Source: Woeseiaceae bacterium (lineage in GTDB: Bacteria; Pseudomonadota; Gammaproteobacteria; Steroidobacterales; Woeseiaceae). Taken from it: 41,297 nucleotides of DNA. Each line of letters begins with the position of its first letter. The first letter of the stretch is position 1. A program made the translations under genes and the position numbers. The stretch is from assembly GCA_013043165.1 (NCBI GenBank), contig JABDOQ010000009.1:1-41297 (forward strand), given 5' to 3'. Shown piece after piece: positions 1 to 8,941 of this stretch. The notes beneath the pieces were generated by a model, which was given only the letters and a program-made list of their open reading frames with translations, ran no database searches and had not been told where the DNA came from.

Positions 1-2386
1 TTTGACTGAGATAAACAATGGCGACCAGCACCAAACCGGCACCGTCAGTGAGCAGGGTCGGCCAATAAAGCAGTACGGTAGCCACTGCGAGGATGAGCCA
101 CTCGATCACGTTGGTCTTGCGAATGAAGTAACCCATGGTCAGCGCGGAGAACGCCAGCGTGCCGAGAATCGCCGAGAACATCGACGATGCGATTTTGCCC
201 GGTTTGGCCGACATTTCGGCAACCACGACACCGGTCTCCAGGTAGCCACCGCCGGCAACCGTGAACTGCTTGATGATGCCCTCGCGGCTGGCGCCGATCA
301 CGCGAATCTCGTCGCCGTCCATGACCTTGAGAACGGGATCGCCAATCTCAACGCTATCACCGGGCTTGGCCTGCAGCTCGAGGATCATGGCACCCATTAT
401 CGGATCGTTGATCTCCGGCGCCAGCAGCGGCTTACCCTCGAACAGGATCTGCGGCGTGTACGCGAACAACAGTGGCACAACGTACAAGAGCTTGGCGAAC
501 TTGAAGGCCGTCCAACCGGTTTTCCACGGGTCGGAGCCCGCGATCGCGGCCCCCGCGTAGGCCGCCACGCAGACCGGTGGAGTGATGTTCGAGTCCTGGC
601 TGAACCAGTAAACGATCATGTGCGCCGCGATCAGGACAACGCCCATTTCCATCAGCGGCGGCACTGCCAGCACGGCGACGATCAGGTAGGCGGCCGTTAC
701 CGGAACGCCCATGCCCAGCACCAGCGATGCCAGCGCGATCAACAGTATCGCAAGCAGCAGATTGCCATCGGCGGCGGAAATGATGATGTCTGAAAACTTC
801 AGGCCTATGCCTGTTAGTGAAATCGTGCCGACGATGATACCGATGACGCCCACAGTTGCGCCGATGATCAGTGTATTGCGCGAGCCGGTCTGAATGGCTT
901 CCCAGATTTCCTTCGGGCCCATGCGGGTATCCTTGCGAACCCAGCTGACCGCAATACAGGACAGCGTTGCCCAGAATGCCGCGAACCCGGGCGAGTACCC
1001 CATGACCATCAGGATCGTGATAATCACGAGCGGCAGGGCGAAGTACCATTCCTTCTTCAGTACTTCCGTCCAGTGCGGCATGTTCGGATCGTCGATGCCG
1101 CGGATATTGTGCTTCTTGGCCTCGAAATGAATCATGCAGAAGACGGAATAGAAATACAGGACCGCCGGGAAGATGGCGATCAGCATAATGTGCGAATACG
1201 GCATCTCCGTCAGTTCCGCCATAAGAAAGCCGCCGGCGCCCATGATCGGCGGCATGAACATGCCACCGATTGACGCTGACGGCTCAATGGCTCCGGCAAC
1301 GTGTGGCCGGAAGCCGGCGCGCTTCATCAGGGGAATAGTGAACGCGCCGGTTGACACCGTGTTGGCAATGGCGCTGCCCGATACCGAGCCGAACAGTGCC
1401 GAAGCGACGACCGCGACTTTCGCCGGGCCGCCCGTGCTGCGCCCGGCCGCCGCCATCGGCAAGTCGATGAAGAAGCGGCCTGCGCCCGACTTGTGCAGGA
1501 AAGCGCCGAAGAAAATAAACAGGATGACATAGGTAGCCAGGACGTTGGCCATGATGCCGAATACGCCATTGGTCGTCAGGTACAGCGACGTAGCGAGGCG
1601 CTCGACGCCGAAACCGCGGTGCGCAATCATGTCCGGGAAATACGGTCCGAACAGGCCGTAGCAGATCAGAATTATGCCGATGAGGGTCATCGACCAGCCC
1701 AGCACGCGTCGACAAACCTCGAGCGAAATCAGGATACCGGCGACGCTGACCAGCGCGTCCAGTTCCGTTTCGGCACCGGCACGATAGTTCAGCGCCTCAA
1801 ATTCACTGATCCAGTACCAGACAAAAGCTGCGCCGCCAAGCGCGAAAATAATGTCGGTCAGCACGGGGCTTTGTGGATACTTCGCGACGAGCTTGCGGTC
1901 CACCAGCAGCAATGCAGCTCCGACGATCGGCGTACCGAGCATCATCAGCCAGAGCCCGGCACCCATCGATGCCAGCGCTGCGCCGACACCAGCTTCGCTC
2001 CAGCGCTCGCCAAAGGCGACCAGCGCTTCGTGGAACGTGGCGACGTCCGGATAGAACATCAGCGCACTGGCTGTAGTCGTGACCAGGGCTCCGACAATGA
2101 TTGCCAGCAGGTACCGGTACCAGCCGCCGCCCGACGGATACAGGAGGAACACCAGGACATAGGTAATCAGCACATAGATGCCACGATGATACTGGGTGGC
2201 GACACTGGCCAGGCCGGCGGTGTAAAAATAGAACAACACCATGCCGCCGCCAAGGATGGCCACCAACCAGTACCAGAAGCCGGTCGGAGTACGGCCGCTG
2301 GCAGCGTCTTTCTCGAGCAACTCCTGGACTTTTTGTTTCTGTTCTTCGTCCAGGACTTCGAGTTCGTTATTGTCTGAAGCTGTCAT
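1..2386 (-). CDS. TRAP transporter fused permease (DctQM, 4TM/12TM), C-terminus cut by window edge
   Basis: Inner-membrane permease of a TRAP transporter, driving ion-coupled uptake of an organic acid delivered by the binding protein encoded just upstream. The frame is open from an ATG at 2386 to the window edge (at least 795 residues). AGGAGGGGGGG lies just upstream of the start. After a charged N-terminus (about 1-35) come hydrophobic DctQ-like helices. The DctM core starts near residue 275 and includes the family-typical GSVSGSAIANTVSTGAF around 333-350 and IGGMFMPPIMGAGGF. Near residues 660-728 there is a hydrophilic segment with the repeat pattern of a biotinyl/lipoyl domain (AKPGDSVEIGDPVLKV, then EGIIKQFTVAGGGYLETG), but no modifiable lysine at the expected turn. 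The usual C-terminal hydrophobic tail follows, ending in LLTDGAGLVLVAIVYL at the edge. The family call is sure; the substrate is unknown. Confidence 0.93.
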   Translation of the reverse strand, partial: MTASDNNELEVLDEEQKQKVQELLEKDAASGRTPTGFWYWLVAILGGGMVLFYFYTAGLASVATQYHRGIYVLITYVLVFLLYPSGGGWYRYLLAIIVGALVTTTASALMFYPDVATFHEALVAFGERWSEAGVGAALASMGAGLWLMMLGTPIVGAALLLVDRKLVAKYPQSPVLTDIIFALGGAAFVWYWISEFEALNYRAGAETELDALVSVAGILISLEVCRRVLGWSMTLIGIILICYGLFGPYFPDMIAHRGFGVERLATSLYLTTNGVFGIMANVLATYVILFIFFGAFLHKSGAGRFFIDLPMAAAGRSTGGPAKVAVVASALFGSVSGSAIANTVSTGAFTIPLMKRAGFRPHVAGAIEPSASIGGMFMPPIMGAGGFLMAELTEMPYSHIMLIAIFPAVLYFYSVFCMIHFEAKKHNIRGIDDPNMPHWTEVLKKEWYFALPLVIITILMVMGYSPGFAAFWATLSCIAVSWVRKDTRMGPKEIWEAIQTGSRNTLIIGATVGVIGIIVGTISLTGIGLKFSDIIISAADGNLLLAILLIALASLVLGMGVPVTAAYLIVAVLAVPPLMEMGVVLIAAHMIVYWFSQDSNITPPVCVAAYAGAAIAGSDPWKTGWTAFKFAKLLYVVPLLFAYTPQILFEGKPLLAPEINDPIMGAMILELQAKPGDSVEIGDPVLKVMDGDEIRVIGASREGIIKQFTVAGGGYLETGVVVAEMSAKPGKIASSMFSAILGTLAFSALTMGYFIRKTNVIEWLILAVATVLLYWPTLLTDGAGLVLVAIVYLSQ

Positions 2387-2426
2387 CCAGGCACCCCCCC
2401 TCCTGAACCGCTAACGCATGAATCGA

Positions 2427-3488
2427 TTAACGGGCCATCTGGGCTTCTGAAATCGACAAACCCTTGCCCTTCCAGAATGTCTCGGCGCCGGGATGGACAG
2501 GCGTAACGATTCCCGCGAGGCCTTTCTCGACCGACATGGCTTTTGCCGTGCTCTTGACCTTAACCATGTATGCCAGGCCTTCTTTCGAGAAGATATCGGC
2601 CAGTGCGGCATCTACGGTCGCCGCATTCACGTGTTTTCCGGCAACCCAAAGTGCGGAATCCTGGAACGATGCGACATCGTAATCGACTCCGGTGTAAGTG
2701 CCAGCCGGAATCGTCAGCATGGTGTAGAAAGGATAATCATCAAAAAAGCCCGCTTCCTGCCCGGCTTCGACAACGTTCAAAATCTTCACCTTGTTGCTGG
2801 CGGCAGCCTGTATGACCGACGAATTCGGGAAACCAGCGAATACCCAGAAAGCATCGATCAGGTTATCACCGAGCGCCGAAGCCGCTTTCGAGTATCCGAG
2901 AAACTCGACGTCCATCTTGTCCCACAGGCCGAGCGACGTGAAATAGCGTTCCGCGGCGCCGGCCGCTCCGGAACCCGCGCCGCCAACGGCAATGCGCTTG
3001 CCTTCCAGATCGGCAACTTCGTCGATGCCGCTGCCTTCCTTGACGATCAGGTGCGCCGGAGCACCGTACAAATACGCCATGGCGTAGACGTTTTCGTATT
3101 GGCGGGTGTCGTTGGTAAGGCGCCCAACGCGACCGAGATAGGTATCGCCTGAATAGACGATGCCGAAGTCAGCTTCCCCGGAGTTCACGCGCCGCAAGTT
3201 CTCGAGCGAGCCCGCAGAGGCCGTGTTAGACACTTCGACGCCAGGAATATTCTTGGACAGACGGATGGCGATGCCGTTTGAGAAGTATTGAAAAGTTCCG
3301 CCCTCGGGACCGCCGGAGAATGACAGGCGGTTGGTGCCGGCGGCACTGCCGGCCATAGCTGCGGCATCCGGCTCGGCAGCGGCTGGCGCGGAAGTCGTCT
3401 CTTCCTTTTGACCGCAGGCAGATAGCAGCATCAGGTTCAGCGCGATCGCACCCAGCGTCATGGTCCAACGATTTCGAATGATGCTCAT
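2427..3488 (-). CDS. TAXI-family TRAP transporter solute-binding lipoprotein
   Basis: Extracytoplasmic binding subunit of the TRAP transporter encoded 40 bp downstream. The protein has 353 residues. I chose the ATG at 3488 because it gives a lipoprotein signal (positive N-terminus, hydrophobic stretch, lipobox LSAC with Cys25) and has GAGGG a short distance upstream; the longer frame back to 3635 would bury the signal. After a low-complexity Ala-rich linker the mature protein shows the TAXI fold markers: SFSGGPEGGTFQYFSNGIA, then VSNTASAGSLENLRRVNSGEADFGIVYS, and later GKRIAVGGAGSGAAGAAERY. The lipid anchor should tether it on the outer face of the inner membrane or in the periplasm, where it would hand ligand to the permease. 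TAXI proteins commonly bind dicarboxylates or amino acids such as glutamate; nothing here fixes the ligand. Confidence 0.93.
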   Translation of the reverse strand: MSIIRNRWTMTLGAIALNLMLLSACGQKEETTSAPAAAEPDAAAMAGSAAGTNRLSFSGGPEGGTFQYFSNGIAIRLSKNIPGVEVSNTASAGSLENLRRVNSGEADFGIVYSGDTYLGRVGRLTNDTRQYENVYAMAYLYGAPAHLIVKEGSGIDEVADLEGKRIAVGGAGSGAAGAAERYFTSLGLWDKMDVEFLGYSKAASALGDNLIDAFWVFAGFPNSSVIQAAASNKVKILNVVEAGQEAGFFDDYPFYTMLTIPAGTYTGVDYDVASFQDSALWVAGKHVNAATVDAALADIFSKEGLAYMVKVKSTAKAMSVEKGLAGIVTPVHPGAETFWKGKGLSISEAQMAR

Positions 3489-3753
3489 TTTCCAGGCCCT
3501 CTTGCAGATTAGTGGTGTGGCTTCGGGATCTTGCGCGTCCAATTGTCGTGGCCAGGTACGACAGGCGGCCCCGTAAAGCTGAGGGTGGCCCGCATACACC
3601 TGTGCTAGTGGCGACGTTAATCGAAAGTTAGGCAAGCCCCCCTGTGGACTTCATTGGATTTGTCGTTATGCAGCTATTTTTATAAACGTATCTGGCCGGA
3701 ATCACACTGTGAATTGTACGTACTCCGAGTGTGGTTGCACCCGCAGCCGGAGA

Positions 3754-4221
3754 TCAGAATTCGAGCTGCAGGAAGGTGACAGGTACCTCGGCGTAATACG
3801 TGACGCCCTCTGCCAGCACGGCAATGCGAATGCTGGATTCCTCACTGCCGGGACGCGACAGCACGCCAACCCAGCGTGTCGTGCCGGCGGCCGTCGCATC
3901 CATCTGTAAAGGCTGTCTCTCGGTCCCCGGCTCGACCAGGCCAATGGTGGATTGTTGCAACGGAAACTTTGATACCAGCTCGAGCGTCATCCGAACATCG
4001 CCGATCCGGGTTGCGCGCAGTGTGATTTCGAAATCGCCGTTGGCGAGATCGCATTGGCCACTGTCATAGCGGCAATTCGATTTTGCGACCAGCAGATAGG
4101 CCTCGCCAGGCCGGGCCGCGTGCGGCTTCTCACCAATAAACTCGTCGACCGCATACCAGGCCATGATCGCCAGGACCGGCGCAACCAGCATCGCAACCAC
4201 AACGTGTTTATTCGTGAACAT
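3754..4221 (-). CDS. Uncharacterised membrane-anchored periplasmic protein
   Basis: I do not recognise a family for this 155-residue protein. It has one N-terminal hydrophobic helix (about residues 8-26, AMLVAPVLAIMAWYAV). The rest looks like a periplasmic beta-rich domain, with alternating polar and hydrophobic strands and two cysteines in NCRYDSGQCD (about 49-57) that could form a disulfide. It lies directly downstream of the solute symporter on the same strand. A strong terminator hairpin sits in the 66 bp between them, only about 24 bp before this ATG, and no clear Shine-Dalgarno is visible. Expression may therefore depend on read-through from the symporter. The overall look recalls FixH-like small envelope proteins, but no motif confirms that. 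Confidence 0.7.
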   Translation of the reverse strand: MFTNKHVVVAMLVAPVLAIMAWYAVDEFIGEKPHAARPGEAYLLVAKSNCRYDSGQCDLANGDFEITLRATRIGDVRMTLELVSKFPLQQSTIGLVEPGTERQPLQMDATAAGTTRWVGVLSRPGSEESSIRIAVLAEGVTYYAEVPVTFLQLEF

Positions 4222-4244
4222 TTACTTGATACTACAGCAAGAAA

Positions 4245-4267
4245 AAGGGGGTCGAATCGACCCCCTT
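4245..4267 (-). terminator. Rho-independent terminator after the symporter gene
   Basis: Read on the minus strand, GGGGGTCGA and TCGACCCCC form an almost perfect stem with a minimal loop, followed by TTTTTC. It begins 21 bp after the symporter stop codon and ends about 24 bp before the next minus-strand ATG at 4221. Confidence 0.85.
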
Positions 4268-4287
4268 ATTCCAGCTGCTGACAGCTA

Positions 4288-6018
4288 CTAGTGAGCCACT
4301 GCCGAACCGGCACCGGCCGGTACGCGAATGTCTTCGACCAGGTGCTGGATGTGCTCCGGAGGCGCCGTAGTAAAGCGTGAAACCGTAAAGGCTACTGCGA
4401 AGTTGAAGATCGCGCCGACAGCGCCGAACGCATTAGGCTCGATTCCCAGGAACCAGTTTTGCGGCATGTCACCCATGTAAGCGGTACTGGCGATGAACAT
4501 GATCCCCTTATGCTGGAACACGTACAGCAACGTCACGCCGATACCGGCAATCATGCCGGCGATGGCACCTTCCTTGTTCATGCGCTTGTAGAAGATGCCC
4601 AACATCAGCGCCGGGAAGATAGATGACGCAGCGAGACCGAACGCCAGGGCCACCGTGCCGGCTGCAAAGTCCGGCGGATTGAAACCCAGGTAGCCGGCCA
4701 GCAGGATGGCACCGGCCATTGCTATACGGCTTGCCAGCAATTCCTGCTTCTCGTTGATGCCGGTCATGAAAATGCCCTTCAGCAAATCATGCGATATGGC
4801 CGAGGAAATGGCGAGCAACAATCCCGCCGCGGTAGATAACGCCGCTGCAAGCCCGCCGGCCGCCACCAGCGCGATCACCCAGTTGGGCAGCCTGGCAATT
4901 TCAGGATTGGCGAGCACCATGATGTCGCGGTCGACCTTGACCATTTCGTTGGTGGCGGGATCCGACGTGTATGCGATGCGACCATCGCCGTTCTTGTCTT
5001 CGAAAGCGAGCAGACCGGTTTTCTCCCAGTTCCTGATCCAGTTCGGTCGCTCGTCGTAGACCATGTATTCGCCCGGCGTCGGCTCGATCGTGTTGATCAG
5101 GTTCAGGCGCGCCATCGCGGCAACGGACGGGGCCGTCGTGTACAGAATCGCGATAAAAACGAGCGCCCACCCCGCTGAACTGCGAGCATCTGCAACCTTC
5201 GGCACGGTAAAGAAACGAATGATAACGTGCGGCAGTCCGGCCGTACCAATCATCAGTGACAACGTGTACATGAACATGTTGGTCAGACTCAAGCGCACGT
5301 TGGTCGTGTACTCCAGGAAGCCGGTATCTCGCAGCACCTGGTCCAGGCGATCCAGCAGGAATACCTCGGAACCACTCATCGTGGAGCCCAGGCCCAGCTG
5401 CGGGATCGGGTTGCCGGTCAGGCTTATCGAAATGAATATTGCCGGGATCGTGTAGGCCAGAATCAGCACGCAGTATTGTGCGATCTGCGTGTAAGTGATG
5501 CCCTTCATGCCCCCCAGGACAGCGTAGATAAAGACAATACCCATGCCGATGACCAGGCCGAGATTGTAGTCGACCTCGAGGAAGCGCGAGAACGCGACGC
5601 CGATGCCCTTCATCTGTCCGATAACGTAGGTCACCGAAGCGATGATCAGGCAGATGACGGCGACAACGCGGGCGCCGTTCGAGTAGAAGCGCTCACCGAT
5701 GAATTCAGGCACAGTGAACTTGCCGAATTTTCTCAGATAGGGCGCCAGCAGCATTGCCAGCAGTACGTAGCCGCCCGTCCATCCCATCAGGAACACCGAA
5801 CCGCCGTACCCCATGAAAGCAATTAGGCCCGCCATCGATATGAACGAGGCTGCCGACATCCAGTCGGCCGCTGTTGCCATGCCGTTGGCGATCGGATTTA
5901 CGCCGCTGCCGGCTACGTAAAAGTCTTTCGTCGTTCCGGCACGCGCCCAGATGGCGATACCAATATACATCGCGAACGTCAGGCCGACGACGAGATAGGT
6001 CATAGCTTGTAATGACAT
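4288..6018 (-). CDS. Sodium:solute symporter (SSS family, acetate/pyruvate permease-like)
   Basis: Inner-membrane sodium:solute symporter of 576 residues, with many hydrophobic helices across its length. The N-terminal TTKDFYVAGSGVNPIANGMATAADWMSAASF region is the substrate and sodium-binding part typical of the ActP/VC_2705-like branch. A soluble loop of roughly 90 residues (about 310-400, containing the acidic, EF-hand-like stretch FEDKNGDGRIAYTSD) interrupts the membrane segments; such a loop is a feature of this branch. The start codon is 9 bp after the DUF4212 gene, with a clear AGGAGA upstream (read on minus), so the two form an operon. Likely substrates from family knowledge are acetate, pyruvate or similar short monocarboxylates; the sequence alone cannot choose. 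A terminator follows the stop. Confidence 0.93.
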   Translation of the reverse strand: MSLQAMTYLVVGLTFAMYIGIAIWARAGTTKDFYVAGSGVNPIANGMATAADWMSAASFISMAGLIAFMGYGGSVFLMGWTGGYVLLAMLLAPYLRKFGKFTVPEFIGERFYSNGARVVAVICLIIASVTYVIGQMKGIGVAFSRFLEVDYNLGLVIGMGIVFIYAVLGGMKGITYTQIAQYCVLILAYTIPAIFISISLTGNPIPQLGLGSTMSGSEVFLLDRLDQVLRDTGFLEYTTNVRLSLTNMFMYTLSLMIGTAGLPHVIIRFFTVPKVADARSSAGWALVFIAILYTTAPSVAAMARLNLINTIEPTPGEYMVYDERPNWIRNWEKTGLLAFEDKNGDGRIAYTSDPATNEMVKVDRDIMVLANPEIARLPNWVIALVAAGGLAAALSTAAGLLLAISSAISHDLLKGIFMTGINEKQELLASRIAMAGAILLAGYLGFNPPDFAAGTVALAFGLAASSIFPALMLGIFYKRMNKEGAIAGMIAGIGVTLLYVFQHKGIMFIASTAYMGDMPQNWFLGIEPNAFGAVGAIFNFAVAFTVSRFTTAPPEHIQHLVEDIRVPAGAGSAVAH

Positions 6019-6027
6019 GATCTTCTC

Positions 6028-6285
6028 CTAGTCGTCGTCTTCGTGAACGTCATGCTCACGATCGAGTTTTTTCATTCGACTCGCATAAAAGAATATCAAT
6101 GCGACGAATACATAGATCGATCCTTGCTGTGCAAACCAGAAGCCCAGCTTATAGCCCGCAATGCGTATGTGGTTTAGCTGGTCTACAAGGATGATTCCGA
6201 AGAGATACGACACGACGAACCAGATGACGAGGCAGATCGTCATGAGCCTCAGGTTCGCTTGCCAATAGTTCTTATTCTTAGACAT
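6028..6285 (-). CDS. DUF4212 small subunit of the sodium/substrate symporter
   Basis: An 85-residue membrane protein with two hydrophobic helices (about 13-33 and 47-68) and an acidic, His-containing tail ending HEDDD. The pattern YWQANLRLM near the N-terminus and the FGIIL...GYKLGFWFAQQGSIYVFV core are typical of DUF4212, the small partner always found before VC_2705-type SSS permeases. It lies 9 bp upstream of the large subunit and is probably required for assembly or activity of the transporter. The 93 bp gap to the divergent gene at 6379 must hold promoters for both directions; I see no unambiguous -35/-10 pair. Confidence 0.93.
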   Translation of the reverse strand: MSKNKNYWQANLRLMTICLVIWFVVSYLFGIILVDQLNHIRIAGYKLGFWFAQQGSIYVFVALIFFYASRMKKLDREHDVHEDDD

Positions 6286-6378
6286 TTGGCTTCCCCAATT
6301 TGTGTTGTAACAAGCAGAATACTAGCAAATATGCGGGCTTATGTTTAACCTCTTTGCCCTTCGTGTCAGACTTACAGC

Positions 6379-8217
6379 ATGAATGAACTACCCGAAATCG
6401 TACAGTTTCTTCGCAGCGTGCCCGGCTTCGATGCACTTGACGATGCGGAGTTACTGACAGCCGCAAAATCGATACAGATAGCCTATTACCGACGCGGCGA
6501 AGATATCCTCACCATCGGCAATGAGAATCATTCTCTGCATATCGTTCGCAGTGGTGCCGTTGAGCTTCGCGATGACGACGACCGCATTATGGCGCGTTTG
6601 GCCGAGTTTGACTGTTTCGGTTTTCCCTCACTAATGAACGAAGCGCCCGCAAGAAATCACTCCGTGGCGATCGAGGATTCACTGGTTTATCACGTGGCAG
6701 GTGAAACCTTTGCGAAAATTCGCCGCGAGAACGTTCGATTCGATACATGGTTCATTCGTGCCCTGACGGATCGACTGATGCTACATCCGGTCGCCCCGAG
6801 CCTGCGTGGCGTTGCCGGCACGCAGGTCAGTACCTTGGTCGGCCGAGCGCCTGTGAGCATCGAGATTGGCAGTGTGATCCAGGATGTTGCCGCAAGAATG
6901 GTTGCAGAGCGAGTGTCGGCGATGCTGATTACCGACGCAGGCAAGGTCTGCGGCATCGTCACTGACCGCGACATTCGTGAGCGTGTCGTGGCAAGAGGCC
7001 TGGCCGCGGAGACTCCCGTAACGGACGTCATGACACCAGATCCGATCACGCTCGAGGGCGATGCGCTTGCCTACGAGGCAGCCCTGATGATGATGCAAAA
7101 CCACATCCACCATTTGCCGGTCACGGCAAACGGCAAGTTGATCGGGATGGTCTCGCGCAGCGACTTCATGCGCCTTGAAACGGAGCACCCGCTGTACCTC
7201 GTCAGCGACATCGGCCGACAGACGACAGCGGATGGAGTGGCCAGGGCGTGTAAGCGTTTGCCCGGACTCATCGTCGGTCAGATCGAATCTGACGCAAATG
7301 GCGAGCACCTCGGCAAGTTCATTACGACCATTACCGATACCGTCACCAGGCAGCTGCTGCGAATTGCAGAAACCGAACTCGGGCCGCCACCGTGCGAATA
7401 CGCCTGGGTGGCAATGGGGTCGCAGGGGCGGTCCGAACAATCGGCCAAGAGCGATCAGGACAATGCGCTGTTATTGTCGAACCAGGCAACCGCGGCTGAT
7501 GACGCCTATTTCGCAGCCATGGCGAAAGTTGTCAATGATGGCCTGGATGCCTGTGGCTATGTCTACTGCCCGGGCAATGTCATGGCATCCAATCCGAAAT
7601 GGAGGCAACCATTGGAGCGGTGGCAAAAGTACTTCAACACATGGATCACGGTACCGGAACAAAAGGCGTTGATGCACGCCAACATATTTTTTGATCTGCG
7701 TTGTATCTACGGCGCCTGTGACCTGGTCGACGAGCTCAAGAATAGTATTCGTAAGTCGGCGAAAAAAAACGAACTGTTTCTGGCGCTGATGGCAAAGAAT
7801 GCAATGACCTACCAACCACCGCTCGGCTTTTTCCGACAGTTTGTACTGGAGAGATCCGGCGAGCACAAGAATACGCTGGATCTCAAACTGAACGGCATCA
7901 TGCCGATCGTCGAAATCGCGCGGATTCGTTCATTGGCGGCCGGCGAATTACGAATCACGACACGAAATCGTCTCAAAGCCGCTGCGAAAGCCGGTGAAAT
8001 CAGCGAAGATGATGCTGCCAGCCTGACTGATGCACTCGAATTTATTGAACAACTTCGCGTCGAACACCAGGGCGCACAGCTGCGATCCGGTAATCCACCC
8101 GACAATTACCTGGCACCGGCGAGCCTGTCACCACTGGTACGGCAAAATCTGAAGTCGGCGTTTTCCCAGATTCGTATCAGCCAGTCCGCGCTGCTGAATC
8201 GTTTTCACCTTGCATGA
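6379..8217 (+). CDS. cNMP-binding / CBS / DUF294 nucleotidyltransferase-like signalling protein
   Basis: Cytoplasmic multidomain regulator of 612 residues. Residues about 10-130 form a cyclic-nucleotide-binding-like beta roll. Two CBS domains follow (about 155-205 and 215-268; AMLITDAGKVCGIVTDRDI and HHLPVTANGKLIGMVSRSDF). Next comes a GlnD-type nucleotidyltransferase domain (about 300-440) with GSQGRSEQSAKSDQDNALL, where Gly347, Ser348, Arg351, Glu353, Asp359 and Asp361 match the catalytic pattern. A helical DUF294 C-terminal substrate-binding domain ends the protein. Its active-site residues look intact, so it may uridylylate or adenylylate a target, gated by nucleotides at the sensor domains. 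It is divergent from the symporter operon and overlaps the exonuclease gene by ATGA. This neighbourhood recurs around acetate-type SSS permeases and suggests control of carboxylate uptake; the target is unknown. Confidence 0.9.
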   Translation: MNELPEIVQFLRSVPGFDALDDAELLTAAKSIQIAYYRRGEDILTIGNENHSLHIVRSGAVELRDDDDRIMARLAEFDCFGFPSLMNEAPARNHSVAIEDSLVYHVAGETFAKIRRENVRFDTWFIRALTDRLMLHPVAPSLRGVAGTQVSTLVGRAPVSIEIGSVIQDVAARMVAERVSAMLITDAGKVCGIVTDRDIRERVVARGLAAETPVTDVMTPDPITLEGDALAYEAALMMMQNHIHHLPVTANGKLIGMVSRSDFMRLETEHPLYLVSDIGRQTTADGVARACKRLPGLIVGQIESDANGEHLGKFITTITDTVTRQLLRIAETELGPPPCEYAWVAMGSQGRSEQSAKSDQDNALLLSNQATAADDAYFAAMAKVVNDGLDACGYVYCPGNVMASNPKWRQPLERWQKYFNTWITVPEQKALMHANIFFDLRCIYGACDLVDELKNSIRKSAKKNELFLALMAKNAMTYQPPLGFFRQFVLERSGEHKNTLDLKLNGIMPIVEIARIRSLAAGELRITTRNRLKAAAKAGEISEDDAASLTDALEFIEQLRVEHQGAQLRSGNPPDNYLAPASLSPLVRQNLKSAFSQIRISQSALLNRFHLA

Positions 8218-8891
8218 GGCAGCGCTGGCTCAAGTTCAGGCGCTGGCGCTCAGGTAAGCGTGATTTGGACGCACCGTTCAGTGAACTCGTTGCGCGACGT
8301 ATTCCAGCAGCGAGCACGCATTTCAGCGATGTCGAGTTTGTCAGTCTCGACATTGAGACTACGGGCCTCGATCCCTCCACTGCCGAGATGCTGAGCGTCG
8401 GCTGGGTGCATGTGAGCGGCGGCAGGGTGAATCTTGCCAGCAGCGAGTCTCATATCGTACGCCACAGCAGTGGCGTAGGCAGCAGTGCGGCCGTGCACGG
8501 TCTCACCGATACCATTGTCGAATCGGGAAGTGACTGGACGGTCGTTCTCGACAAGATCGTCGTTGCACTGACAGGACGCGTGTTGCTCGTCCACCACGCC
8601 GGCCTGGACAAGGTCTTGCTGGACCGTCTCTGCCGGCAGCGGTTCGGCGCGCCGCTGCTCATTCCAGTCGTTGATACGCTTGCACTCGAATATCGTCGAC
8701 GACACCGCCGGCACCATATCGACGAGAAGCGATCTCTGCGCCTCGCTGAACTTCGCAGCAGCTACCAGCTGCCTCGATACAACGCTCACGACTGCCTGGT
8801 CGACGCGATTGCAACGGCCGAGCTGCTCATCGCGATGGTCGCGCATAATGGCGGTATCGATGGGACGCGGTTGCGTGACCTGTATGCCTAG
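8214..8891 (+). CDS. DnaQ-like 3'-5' exonuclease (DEDDh)
   Basis: A 225-residue protein with the three DEDDh exonuclease motifs: ExoI in SLDIETTGLD (Asp46, Glu48), ExoII in VHHAGLDKVLLDRL (Asp132) and ExoIII in YNAHDCLVDAIATAELL (His192, Asp197). All catalytic residues are present. A basic leader (RQRWLKFRRWRSGKR) precedes the domain. It starts inside the stop codon of the preceding cNMP/CBS gene (ATGA), so the two are translationally coupled. It is too small and lacks the partners to be assigned as the replicative epsilon subunit. In this context it is more likely an accessory exonuclease on DNA, RNA or nucleotides. Its link with a carboxylate transporter cluster is conserved but unexplained. 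Confidence 0.9.
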   Translation: MRQRWLKFRRWRSGKRDLDAPFSELVARRIPAASTHFSDVEFVSLDIETTGLDPSTAEMLSVGWVHVSGGRVNLASSESHIVRHSSGVGSSAAVHGLTDTIVESGSDWTVVLDKIVVALTGRVLLVHHAGLDKVLLDRLCRQRFGAPLLIPVVDTLALEYRRRHRRHHIDEKRSLRLAELRSSYQLPRYNAHDCLVDAIATAELLIAMVAHNGGIDGTRLRDLYA

Positions 8892-8941
8892 TGTGCGCAG
8901 AGTTTTCGCCAGTATGATTATTTGCCTTGAGGAGATTGAAA

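Noticed and set aside
2-793. Long plus-strand frame opposite the TRAP permease
   Set aside because: Composition is His, Arg and Gln rich without domain features, and it lies antisense to a permease frame with clear family motifs. It is a shadow frame.
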